Assembly (NCBI GenBank): GCA_905214925.1
Contig: CAJMOB010000004.1
Location: forward strand, 94,208 to 158,207
Origin: Scybalomonas sp905214925
GTDB taxonomy: Bacteria > Bacillota > Clostridia > Lachnospirales > Lachnospiraceae
DNA: 64,000 nucleotides
Direction of reading: 5' to 3'
In this document: piece by piece, positions 43,295-51,110 of the stretch
Layout of the letters: each line of letters opens with the position of its first letter
Position numbering within the stretch: position 1 is the stretch's first letter
The notes under the pieces: model-generated
What the model was told of the DNA's origin: nothing
Database searches by the model: none
Seen by the model: the letters and a program-made list of their open reading frames with translations, nothing else
Program-made: the position numbers and the translations under genes

Positions 43295-45021
43295 CGCTCA
43301 TCCTCCTCCTTGGTCTGGGAATTTACTATTTCTTTATAAACATCACAATTCTTCATCAATTCATCATGTGTTCCTTTTCCAGCTATTTTACCTTCATTTA
43401 ATACAATAATCTGATCCGCATTCCGAATTGTGCTAACTCTTTGTGCTATGATTAAAACCGCAACATCTTTTGTTTCCTTTTCCAACGCTTTTCTTAAAGC
43501 CGCATCTGTTTTAAAATCAAGCGCAGAAAAACTATCATCAAAAATATATAATTCTGGTTTTTTCACTAAAGCTCTGGCAATGGATAACCTTTGTTTTTGT
43601 CCCCCCGAGAAATTGGTTCCCCCCTGAGCTACGTAAGAATTTAATCCTTCTGGCAGAGAATGAACAAAATCACTGGCTTGTGCTACTTCTAAAGCATGTT
43701 CTAATTCAGCATCGGAAGCATTCGGATTACCATAACGTAGATTATCAGCAATGCTTCCAGAGAACAGCCATGCTTTTTGTTGAATATAAGAGATATTTTC
43801 TCTTAAATGATGTTGTGTCATTTGACGTAAGTCTTTATTATTAAGGCGTAAAGAACCTTTTGTAACATCATGGAATCTAAGAATAAGAGACGCTATTGTC
43901 GATTTTCCACTTCCCGTTCCTCCAATGATAGCTGTTGTTTCCCCACGCTTACATGTAAAGCTCAAATCGTGTAAGGTATCTTCTTCTGCGTCAGCGAATC
44001 GAAAGGACACATGATCAAAAACTAATACTTCATCCACATTTTTTTCATCAGTATCAACAGAAACTAAATCATTTATCTCTGGTGAGTGATCTAATACGGC
44101 TTGAACACGACTACAACATTCAAGTGCTCTAGGCAATGTTAAGATTACCATTTGAGCCATCATGAGATAAAACAATGCCATTAATGCATATTCAATCAAA
44201 GCTGTGATATCCCCAATTTGGAAATAACCTGCTGTAATTCTTCCTCCACTAAACCAATAGATAATGATAACAAAAAGGTTAATTGAAAAAAATGAAAGCC
44301 CATCTAAATTTGCAAACATTCTATTTGCCTTGATAGACGTATTTGCATAATTTTCAAATGAAGTATCTAAACGAGCCTGTTCACTATCTTGCTTGTTAAA
44401 AGCTCGAATAACCCTAACACCTGTAAGATTCTCAAGTAACACCGTACTCATATGATCCAGTAATTTTTGTAGTCGCTTAAATAATGGTGAAGCCATACGC
44501 ATAATACCAAATGCAAGTAAGATGACAATAACCAATACTGCTAAAAGAATAAATCCCACTACCATATCCAATCGAAATGTCAAAATCAGTGCAACGGTAA
44601 AGATGGCTGGGACAGGCAATACCATTTGAATAAAACTAATAAATGCGGTCTGAATATTAGTAATATCCGATATTGTTCGTGTTGTAATAGAAGCTGTCCC
44701 AAATTGTTTAAAATCATAAATAGATAATTTTAATGACTTTTCATAGACTGCGTCACGAATATCTTTGCATACTTTTGAAGACAGTAAAGAACAGGTATAT
44801 CCACCTAAAATTGCACCCACACCCGAAATAACAGATGCAATTACAATTTGTAATCCTGTCATATACAAGTCATTTAACGTAGCTTCTGATGTACCTTGAT
44901 TCATTATCTCAGCAATCAAGGTAGGAATGTACAAAGCACCTATCACATCTAAAAATATTAGAAATACTGTAAGTGCAAATAAGGCTCGATACGGTTTAAG
45001 AAAACGCATGATAAGTTTCAT
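43291..45021 (-). CDS. ABC exporter half-transporter, degenerate ATPase site
   Basis: A 576-residue partner of the gene that follows. It has six membrane helices and an ATP-binding domain with Walker A GGTGSGKSTIASLIL and signature FSGGQKQR, but the Walker B reads LYIFDDSFSALD (catalytic Glu replaced by Asp) and the H-loop reads IAQRVSTI (His replaced by Gln). One non-catalytic site is the known design of heterodimeric exporters such as TM287/288 and BmrCD. A marR gene, a terminator and two dispersed repeats lie upstream. Confidence 0.94.
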   Translation of the reverse strand: MKLIMRFLKPYRALFALTVFLIFLDVIGALYIPTLIAEIMNQGTSEATLNDLYMTGLQIVIASVISGVGAILGGYTCSLLSSKVCKDIRDAVYEKSLKLSIYDFKQFGTASITTRTISDITNIQTAFISFIQMVLPVPAIFTVALILTFRLDMVVGFILLAVLVIVILLAFGIMRMASPLFKRLQKLLDHMSTVLLENLTGVRVIRAFNKQDSEQARLDTSFENYANTSIKANRMFANLDGLSFFSINLFVIIIYWFSGGRITAGYFQIGDITALIEYALMALFYLMMAQMVILTLPRALECCSRVQAVLDHSPEINDLVSVDTDEKNVDEVLVFDHVSFRFADAEEDTLHDLSFTCKRGETTAIIGGTGSGKSTIASLILRFHDVTKGSLRLNNKDLRQMTQHHLRENISYIQQKAWLFSGSIADNLRYGNPNASDAELEHALEVAQASDFVHSLPEGLNSYVAQGGTNFSGGQKQRLSIARALVKKPELYIFDDSFSALDFKTDAALRKALEKETKDVAVLIIAQRVSTIRNADQIIVLNEGKIAGKGTHDELMKNCDVYKEIVNSQTKEEDER

Positions 45022-45051
45022 AAGTAATAATCCTCCCTATAAAAAAAATAA

Positions 45052-45090
45052 AATTAGGATGGCTCGCTTTGCAAGGAATTTCCTATAACA
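45052..45090 (-). repeat. Palindrome C, copy 3 (decayed)
   Basis: TAGGATGGCTCGC mirrored by GCAAGGAATTTCCTATAAC, abutting repeat A copy 7 without a gap. One arm has lost its outer end. Confidence 0.65.
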
Positions 45091-45187
45091 TAATGATGAG
45101 AAACACGATATGCGAGTTTCTCACGTTCGCAGGCAGTCGTCATAAACTTCTACAAGCATAGTTTCTGACTGGTTGCCTTCACGCAAA
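45091..45187 (-). repeat. Dispersed repeat A, copy 7 (type copy)
   Basis: Most regular copy. Minus strand: GCGTGAAGGCAACCAGTCAG, AAACTATGCTTGTAGAAGTTT, ATGACGACTGCC (closing the first hairpin: GGCA/TGCC, GTC/GAC, AAACT/AGTTT), then GCGAAC, GTGAGAAACTCG, CATAT-type loop and CGTGTTTCTCATCATT (second hairpin). It begins directly at the T-run of the marR terminator. Confidence 0.85.
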
Positions 45188-45222
45188 AAAAGTGCGCCCG
45201 GTTATTATAAACCGAGCGCACT
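45184..45222 (-). terminator. Terminator/attenuator between marR and the exporter genes
   Basis: AGTGCGCTCGGTT pairs with AACCGGGCGCACT (one bulge), then TTTTTTT. Upstream is a second palindrome TTACAATCGCAATTGTAA (45238-45256) that could pair alternatively or bind a regulator. Confidence 0.85.
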
Positions 45223-45269
45223 CGACATCTTATCGACATTACAATTGCGATTGTAAGTCCTCCGATGAA

Positions 45270-45728
45270 CTATTCTAAATTATCTTTATAATTTTGTAAT
45301 GCTTCCGCTAGTAAGGTTTTATATTTGCAAAGAAGTCTTGTAATTTGCATTCTTTCTTCTTTACTCATCCTATGCCAGACTGTTTCTTCTAATTTATGCA
45401 TATTCCCAAGTTGCTTTTCCACAAATTCTGTTCCGCTATCTGTTAGATAAACTTGTTTGACACGAAGATTACTATCCATAGTCTCTAACCGTATCAATCC
45501 TCTTTTTTTCAACTGTTTAAATGCCGAATTCACAGTCTGCCTACTAATAGAAAGACGTTCACAAATACCATATTGCGTGGAAACCCCTTCATATATCATG
45601 GATAATGCCCAGTATTCCGTTCCAGATAAACCACAAAGTTTTGGAAATTTATCATAAACTCCTTCCAAATCTTTGTAAGTTTCACGGAAAACTTTAAGCT
45701 CTCCACAATTTGACTCATCTAATTGCAT
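45270..45728 (-). CDS. MarR-family regulator
   Basis: A 152-residue winged-helix regulator with SISRQTVNSAFKQLKKRGLI as recognition region and the wing LRVKQVYLTDSG. It precedes the two exporter genes on the same strand, the standard set-up of a drug-responsive repressor-exporter unit, but a terminator stands between it and the exporter. Likely autoregulated through sites in its promoter. Confidence 0.93.
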   Translation of the reverse strand: MQLDESNCGELKVFRETYKDLEGVYDKFPKLCGLSGTEYWALSMIYEGVSTQYGICERLSISRQTVNSAFKQLKKRGLIRLETMDSNLRVKQVYLTDSGTEFVEKQLGNMHKLEETVWHRMSKEERMQITRLLCKYKTLLAEALQNYKDNLE

Positions 45729-45739
45729 AGCTCACCTCC

Positions 45740-45807
45740 AAATATCCGAAAACATAATGTATTAATTCGGACAATTGAATTCTACAGCAATTGAAAATAT
45801 TTGTCAA
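45740..45807 (-). promoter_or_regulatory. marR promoter with inverted repeats
   Basis: Minus strand TTGACA (45807-45802), 17-base spacer, TAGAAT (45784-45779), a near-consensus promoter. Two CAATTG palindromes flank the -10, and TCCGAA-N15-TTCGGA lies just after it (about 45773-45747). Either could be the MarR operator. Confidence 0.75.
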
Positions 45808-45865
45808 CTCTTTTTTCTTATTTCCAAGAAAACCACATTTCAAATGTTCCTCATGTTTTTGGTAT

Positions 45866-45964
45866 AACAAAGTGTGCTTTGTACACTCTTGGCAACTTTA
45901 AGTTACTTCTAGCAATGTACACTTTGCCGCGCACAAATAGTTTGCCAGTAATTTCGTACAACAT
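45866..45964 (-). repeat. Dispersed repeat B, copy 3
   Basis: Contains AAAGTGTGCTTTGTACACT, ACTTTAAGTTACTTCTAGCA, ATGTACACTTTGCCGCGCA and ends at the T-run of the hemerythrin-gene terminator. A 40-base part is nearly identical to the copy at 63722. Confidence 0.75.
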
Positions 45965-46003
45965 AAAAAAGAAGCCTCCCGATCACAAGGAGACTTCTTT
46001 TAT
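45965..46003 (-). terminator. Terminator of the hemerythrin gene
   Basis: AAAAGAAGTCTCC pairs with GGAGGCTTCTTTT on the minus strand, then TTATG. Confidence 0.85.
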
Positions 46004-46031
46004 CGTCACAAGAGCAAAGGTATTCAATTGA

Positions 46032-46538
46032 TTATGAGTTTTGTAACTGTTCCATATAACGAACAGCTTCTTCATCTAATTGCTTCATTACATCAGCAGA
46101 AAGATTTTTTTCCGCATATGGATATACCACTGCATTTTCTTTATCCACATGGCGCTTTAAGAGATAGCAATATCCAACTGCATTTGCAATGATATCCAGT
46201 TTATTTTCTGGAGTTTTTTCTTTTTCATATGCATTTAATGCGTTTTCAAGCTCCATCACATGAAGTCTTGCTAAGTCATGTTCCACTAACATTCCATGCT
46301 GAATTAAATTAACAGCAACCGTTCCTAAACGCTCCATCATCGCTTGAAATAAAATCTTCTCTTCTTTTTGATGATGAGCTTTATCCGCAAAATTACGGAT
46401 AAAAGAAACTGCATTTCTAAAGTACTCCATATCCATCGTATCATGTTCCATAAAATCGACACATTTCCCACGGAGTTCTACAATAAATTTTAAAATTTCA
46501 TCATGTTCTTCTCTTAAAATTTCTATAATTCCTTGCAT
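46032..46538 (-). CDS. Hemerythrin-domain protein
   Basis: A 168-residue four-helix di-iron protein. Ligand pattern is present: HDE in LREEHDEILKF, HHQKEEKILF, H in GMLVEHDLARLHV, and RHVDKENAVVYPYAE. Such proteins bind O2, NO or iron, or help repair iron centres in anaerobes. It starts two bases after the upstream unknown gene, and lies behind hcp, which points to defence against nitric oxide or oxygen. Confidence 0.88.
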   Translation of the reverse strand: MQGIIEILREEHDEILKFIVELRGKCVDFMEHDTMDMEYFRNAVSFIRNFADKAHHQKEEKILFQAMMERLGTVAVNLIQHGMLVEHDLARLHVMELENALNAYEKEKTPENKLDIIANAVGYCYLLKRHVDKENAVVYPYAEKNLSADVMKQLDEEAVRYMEQLQNS

Positions 46539-46539
46539 T

Positions 46540-47154
46540 TTATTTTTCCTTTATACGGAAAGTGGACTCTCCGATTCTCTCATAGTCTACGTCTCTATCT
46601 TCAAAAAATCCTTGAAGCCATGCATCTCTTAAATTGAAAAATGTTTCGGAGGACATTCCTTCCTTTTCCCAATAAGGTACATGGACAAAACCATCAACAC
46701 TCCAAAGAATTTCATCTTCTTCTGCATTATGAATGTCCACACCACCGTCACATGGCATTCCATCTAATAAAAATTGTCCTAAAGAATCAAATAGCTCTTT
46801 GACAGAACTATCTCTTGGCATTTCACAAGCAGTATTTTTTCCTACTGTACGACACATCTCTTTGATTTTTTCAAGACGATCTTCATTTTCTTTTGTGAGT
46901 ACACAAACTGCCTTTGCAAAGCGTGTTTCTACAAGATTTACTTGCCCTTGAAGCCAACCATGAATATTTCCTAAATCAATGATTTCTTCTAAATTTCCTT
47001 CCTTTGGGATTCCACAAGTTTCATCTAATTGTTCTACTAAAGAGTCTGTCCACCCAAATTCTTTTGCTTGTTTACAAAGTTCTTTTGTAAGGGCTTCTTG
47101 TCTTTGTATTTTACCATACATCATATGGTGAATAAATCCTAAAAATTGACTCAT
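46540..47154 (-). CDS. Unknown protein linked to hemerythrin/Hcp
   Basis: A 204-residue acidic soluble protein with five Cys and a mixed helical pattern; no family recognised. Blocks that look conserved-type: FIHHMMYGKIQRQEALTKEL at the N-terminus, IHGWLQGQVNLVETRFAKAV in the middle and WSVDGFVHVPYWEKEGMSSE near the end. Tight coupling (one base) to the hemerythrin gene implies a shared process. It may be an accessory of hybrid-cluster or di-iron enzymes. Confidence 0.75.
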   Translation of the reverse strand: MSQFLGFIHHMMYGKIQRQEALTKELCKQAKEFGWTDSLVEQLDETCGIPKEGNLEEIIDLGNIHGWLQGQVNLVETRFAKAVCVLTKENEDRLEKIKEMCRTVGKNTACEMPRDSSVKELFDSLGQFLLDGMPCDGGVDIHNAEEDEILWSVDGFVHVPYWEKEGMSSETFFNLRDAWLQGFFEDRDVDYERIGESTFRIKEK

Positions 47155-47408
47155 TTTTCTATCCTTTTCTATTTATAATTGAGGTTGCAAATAATTTAAA
47201 ATTTTTCTTTTTGAGATATCAAGGGGACAAAAGGGAATTGGTGGGGGCCTTTCCCTTTCTTTTGTTTTTCGTTCTATAAAAGTTTTAAATAAATAGTTCT
47301 AATAAGCAATAGCTTTATTACCTAATCCAATTGGGAAAACGTTTTAAAGCTATTGCTTTCTTGTTATTTCATAAAGTTTTCTCTAAGTATTTCTTATTCC
47401 GATTCTAA
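47155..47408. other. Gap between hcp and its followers
   Basis: Holds an inverted pair AAGCAATAGCTTTA / TAAAGCTATTGCTT (47304-47358), a likely weak terminator or processing hairpin after hcp, and a T-rich stretch with AAAGGGAA/TTTCCCTTT (about 47230-47260). Confidence 0.5.
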
Positions 47409-49250
47409 TTACTTATTTAATTTTGCGAGAATATCATCTACGTTTAATCCATGAACAGCACAAGCATCCTGTAAAGATTCCATCTGAGAAGCTGGACATC
47501 CTAAACAATGCATTCCGCTTTCCATTAAAATATCTCCTGCATCTTCACGCATTCTTAAAATTTCACCCATGATCATATCACCTGTGATTTTATCTTCTTT
47601 TACGACAGCATCATCTCCGAAGAATAAACGCATATCATCTTCTACTGTTGTAATTCCTGCAATACCAAAGTTTTCAACAAGAACTTTAGCCACATTTTCA
47701 GAAAGGAATGCTGGAAGAGTTGGTCCTAAGTGAATGTTTTTCACTCCTAAGTGAAGAAGTGCTAATAATACGATAACCGCTTTTTGTTCATACCATGCAA
47801 TGTTATAAACGATTGGAAGATCATTGATATCATCAAGACCAAATACTTCTTTTAATTTTAATGCAATAACAGCTAATGAGTAAGAATCGTTACACTGTCC
47901 TGCATCAAGAACTCTTGGAATTCCTCCAATGTCACCAAGGTCTAATTTGTTGTATTTATATTTTGCACAACCTGCTGTTAAAATAACCGCATCTTTTGGA
48001 AGTGCTTTTGCAAATTCTGTGTAGTAGTTTCTTGATTTTGCTCTACCATCGCAACCAGCCATAACAACAAATTTCTTAATAGCACCTGCCTTTACAGCTT
48101 CTACGATTTTATCTGCTAAAGCAATTACCTGATTGTGAGCAAATCCACCAACGATTTCTCCTGTTTCGATTTCTGTTGGAGCTGCACATCTCTTTGCATG
48201 TTCAATAATTTCACTGAAGTCTTTTTGTTCACCAGCACCGCCAGCGATATGTTTACATCCTGGGAATCCAACGGCTCCTGTTGTATAAACACGGTCTTTG
48301 TAGCTTTCTTTTGGTGGTACAAGACAGTTTGTTGTTAAAAGAATTGGTCCATTAAAGCTTTCGAATTCTTCTTTTTGTTTCCACCAAGCATTTCCATAGT
48401 TTCCTACAAAATGGCTATATTTTTTGAATGCTGGATAATAGTGAGCTGGTAACATTTCAGAGTGTGTATAAACATCAACTCCTGTTCCTTCTGTCTGCTC
48501 TAATAACATTTCTAAGTCTCTTAAATCATGTCCTGAAACTAAGATTGCTGGATTATTGCGAACACCGATATTTACTTTTGTAATTTCTGGATTACCATAT
48601 TTTCCTGTGTTAGCACCATCTAAAAGTGCCATAGCATCTACACCATATTTTCCTGTTTCTAATGTAAGCGCTACTAAATCGTCGGCACTTAATGTATCAT
48701 CTAATGTTTTTACTAATGCTTCTTGTAAGAATGCATCGATTTCTTCATTTTCATTTTCAAGAGCATTGGCATGTTTTAAATAAGCAGACATACCTTTTAA
48801 TCCGTATGTGATAAGCTCTCTTAAACTTCTTACATCTTCATTTTCTGTTGCAAGAACGCCAACTTCTTTTGCTTTTGCTTCTAATTCTTCTACATTTTCT
48901 GTATAGAAACGAGCATGCGCAGAAAGAACTTCTTTATTAGAAAGTTGTTTCATTAACTCTTCTTTCCCTGCTAATGTAGACTGAATACGAGACATGATTT
49001 TTTCATCATCGAAGTTTGCATTTGTAATTGTGATAAATAAGTTTTCTGTTACTTGATGATTCCATTCTTTTGCTACTGTTTTTCCTTCTTTTCTAAGAGC
49101 AGTTAATACTTCTGAAAGTCCTTTTGTAACATAAACTAATAAGTCTTGAAGATTTGCTGTATGTGCAGTTTTTCCACAAACACCTGCTTGTGTACATCCT
49201 TTGCATCCTGCAGTTTCCTGACATTGATAACAAAACATTTTGTTTTCCAT
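47409..49250 (-). CDS. hcp: Hydroxylamine reductase (hybrid-cluster protein)
   Basis: Reduces hydroxylamine and, as shown for E. coli Hcp, nitric oxide; cytoplasmic. About 613 residues from the chosen start MENKMFCYQCQETAGCKGC, which has AAAGGAGAACAT ahead (an in-frame ATG at 49322 is unlikely). The N-terminal Cys set CYQCQETAGCKGCTQAGVC binds the [4Fe-4S] or [2Fe-2S] cluster. Hybrid-cluster ligands are visible in GHDLRDLE, TNCLVPPKESY, VGFPGCKH, AGCDGRAKSRNYY, AGCAKYKYN, GQCNDSYS and the C-terminal HCLGCPASQM. Palindromes upstream suggest control by a Crp/Fnr-type NO sensor. Confidence 0.96.
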   Translation of the reverse strand: MENKMFCYQCQETAGCKGCTQAGVCGKTAHTANLQDLLVYVTKGLSEVLTALRKEGKTVAKEWNHQVTENLFITITNANFDDEKIMSRIQSTLAGKEELMKQLSNKEVLSAHARFYTENVEELEAKAKEVGVLATENEDVRSLRELITYGLKGMSAYLKHANALENENEEIDAFLQEALVKTLDDTLSADDLVALTLETGKYGVDAMALLDGANTGKYGNPEITKVNIGVRNNPAILVSGHDLRDLEMLLEQTEGTGVDVYTHSEMLPAHYYPAFKKYSHFVGNYGNAWWKQKEEFESFNGPILLTTNCLVPPKESYKDRVYTTGAVGFPGCKHIAGGAGEQKDFSEIIEHAKRCAAPTEIETGEIVGGFAHNQVIALADKIVEAVKAGAIKKFVVMAGCDGRAKSRNYYTEFAKALPKDAVILTAGCAKYKYNKLDLGDIGGIPRVLDAGQCNDSYSLAVIALKLKEVFGLDDINDLPIVYNIAWYEQKAVIVLLALLHLGVKNIHLGPTLPAFLSENVAKVLVENFGIAGITTVEDDMRLFFGDDAVVKEDKITGDMIMGEILRMREDAGDILMESGMHCLGCPASQMESLQDACAVHGLNVDDILAKLNK

Positions 49251-49413
49251 GATATGTTCTCCTTTTCTATTATTCCTACTATATTTCAACGAATGTGGCG
49301 AGTGCCTATCTATGATTTTCATTTACATAGTAAATTTCTCGTCATTTTATCTGTTATGATAACGACTTATCTTGTTTTTTGATAGGTCGTTTTCCAACCA
49401 TGGTGCAAGTATA

Positions 49414-49450
49414 ACATTGTTTTTAAATCAATGTCGTTGTTTTTACAACG
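49414..49450 (-). promoter_or_regulatory. Tandem palindromes upstream of hcp
   Basis: Two inverted repeats side by side: ACATTG-N9-CAATGT (49414-49434) and CGTTGT-AAAA-ACAACG (49450-49435, minus strand). A -10-like TATACT (about 49412-49407) directly follows. Candidate site for a dimeric HcpR-like (Crp/Fnr) regulator; regulator identity is inference. Confidence 0.5.
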
Positions 49451-49725
49451 TTTTTAAAGAAATTTTATTTTATTCTTTTATCCTTTCCTCTTTAAATTGT
49501 TCTTTCATAATCTTCATAAAACTTTTCAATAGTATATTCCCTTTTAACGTTTTGTAATAAACTCCAAAAGATATTGGCTCAATTCCTTCTATGAAATATT
49601 AGACCATAAATCATTTATCTTTTCCATCTTTTTTCATATCAATATATGGAAATCAAAGAGAATCGAGCAAATATTTTAAAGAAATAGGCAAGCCAAATTT
49701 TGTATAACCTGTCATAATGATAGCA
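49451..49725. other. Gene-free stretch between hcp and the dehydrogenase
   Basis: AT-rich, without credible reading frame; nothing seen beyond the regulatory sites at either end. Confidence 0.35.
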
Positions 49726-49760
49726 GACAATCATCAATTATCTAACATCACATGATTGTC
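49726..49760 (+). promoter_or_regulatory. Inverted repeat upstream of the dehydrogenase
   Basis: GACAATCAT (49726-49734) and ATGATTGTC (49752-49760), perfect nine-base arms with a 17-base centre, ending about 30 bases before the start codon. Likely operator for a dimeric regulator, perhaps the AraC protein encoded at 51111-52019. Confidence 0.55.
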
Positions 49761-49790
49761 ATAATATAGCCATTTTAGGAGGTAAAATAT

Positions 49791-50750
49791 ATGTCTATGA
49801 TGAGAGCAATTCAGGTAGCTGCAAAAGGTGAGCCTATGAAACTAGTAGAAATTCCAGTACCAGAACCAAATGAAAGTCAGGTGCTTTTAAAAGTAGAAGC
49901 CTGTGGTATCTGTCACGGTGATTCAAAGGTAATCGAAGGTGCAGCTTCTTCTTACCCCCGTATTCCTGGTCACGAGGTAGTCGGTGTTATTGACAAATTA
50001 GGAGCGGGTGTTACAAAATGGAAAATCGGCCAAAGAGTAGGTATTGGTTGGCATGGTGGTCACGGCCATACAACAGCACTCACAACAGATGGTGGCTATG
50101 CAGAATATATGTTGGCTTATGAAGACGGGCTGATTTTGATCCCCAATGAAATAACAGCGGAAGAAGCTGCTCCACTACTTTGTGCAGGAGAAACAACCTT
50201 TAGTGCATTACATAACAGCAAAGCACGTTTAGGAGATTTAGTAGCAATTTCAGGAATTGGTGGTTTAGGTCATCTTGCCATACAGTATGCGAAAAAAGCA
50301 GGCTATGAAGTGGTAGCTATTTCCCGTGGTGCAGATAAAGAACCGCTTGCAAAAGAATTGGGAGCACACCACTATATTGATAGCGAAAAAGAAAATCCTG
50401 CAGAAACTCTAAAGGCATTAGGTGGTGCAAAAGTAATCCTTGCAACTGCACCAAATGCAGAGGTAATTTCTTCTCTAATGGGCGGTCTTGGAATAGACGG
50501 AGAGCTGATTATCGCCGCTGTGAATGAAGAACCGCTGAACTGGTCTGCTATGGACTTTTTAATGGGACCGAATACAGTCAAGGGTACCTTTACAGATATT
50601 AATGAAATGGAAGCTGCTGTCCGTTTTAGTATCCTAACAGATGTACGCCCAATGATAGAGGTATTTCCTTTAGAGAAGGCTCGTGAAGCCTATGAAAAGA
50701 TGATGGCAGCAAAAACACATTTTCGTGCCGTACTAAGTATGGAAAAATAA
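49791..50750 (+). CDS. Zinc alcohol dehydrogenase lacking the structural-zinc lobe
   Basis: Medium-chain dehydrogenase of 319 residues. Catalytic-zinc ligands are present: Cys in CGICHGDSK (about residue 39), His-Glu in PGHEVVG (about residues 63-64) and Cys in PLLCAGETTFSAL. The Rossmann motif is ISGIGGLGHLAIQYAKK. Relatives carry about 20 residues with four Cys (CGHCxxC...C) after GWHGGH; here GWHGGH runs straight into GHTTALTTDGGYAEY, so the whole structural-zinc loop is missing in frame. The protein may still fold, as some family members lack this zinc. Start follows TTTAGGAGG. Confidence 0.88.
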   Translation: MSMMRAIQVAAKGEPMKLVEIPVPEPNESQVLLKVEACGICHGDSKVIEGAASSYPRIPGHEVVGVIDKLGAGVTKWKIGQRVGIGWHGGHGHTTALTTDGGYAEYMLAYEDGLILIPNEITAEEAAPLLCAGETTFSALHNSKARLGDLVAISGIGGLGHLAIQYAKKAGYEVVAISRGADKEPLAKELGAHHYIDSEKENPAETLKALGGAKVILATAPNAEVISSLMGGLGIDGELIIAAVNEEPLNWSAMDFLMGPNTVKGTFTDINEMEAAVRFSILTDVRPMIEVFPLEKAREAYEKMMAAKTHFRAVLSMEK

Positions 50751-50784
50751 GAAAATCATTTCAATTGTTGTAAAAAATAAAGAA

Positions 50785-50874
50785 AGACAGCCAGTCATAA
50801 ACTATGCTGGCATAAGTTTATGACAACTGTCTGCAAATGTGAGAAACTCGTAAAACATGTTTCTCATTGTTCAT
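50785..50874 (+). repeat. Dispersed repeat A, copy 8
   Basis: Plus strand: GACAGCCAGTCATAAACTAT, GCTGGCATAAGTTTATGACA, ACTGTC, then GTGAGAAACTCG and CATGTTTCTCATTGTT. Same layout as copy 7. It lies in the leader of the small Cys-protein gene, in the same sense as the copies in other leaders. No terminator hairpin precedes it. Confidence 0.8.
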
Positions 50875-50890
50875 AAAATATGGAGGTTAT

Positions 50891-51109
50891 ATGAATCATT
50901 TAAGTAAGTTTTGTACCTGTAAAAATTTAGACTGCCCATTACACCCAATCAATCATGATAAAGGCTGTACTCCCTGCATAAGCAAAAATCGCAAACTTCG
51001 CGAAGTGCCAAATTGTTTTTTTAATTTGATAGAAGATTCTGAAAATAGGAACGGGGACACGTTTGAAGACTTTGCAGAGTTAGTTATAAATAAACAAGAC
51101 AATAATTAA
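50891..51109 (+). CDS. Small Cys-rich protein, DUF6485-like
   Basis: A 72-residue protein with seven Cys in its first 50 residues (FCTCKNLDCPLH, GCTPCISKN, VPNC), a pattern I recall from the clostridial DUF6485 family. It probably binds zinc or an iron-sulfur cluster; function unknown. The start at 50891 follows TGGAGGTTAT. It ends one base before the end of the convergent AraC-type gene. Confidence 0.7.
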   Translation: MNHLSKFCTCKNLDCPLHPINHDKGCTPCISKNRKLREVPNCFFNLIEDSENRNGDTFEDFAELVINKQDNN

Positions 51110-51110
51110 A

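Noticed and set aside
47221..47270. Hairpin AAAGGGAA/TTTCCCTTT as plus-strand terminator
   Set aside because: No plus-strand gene ends there, and the loop and tail are irregular; noted only within the gap description.
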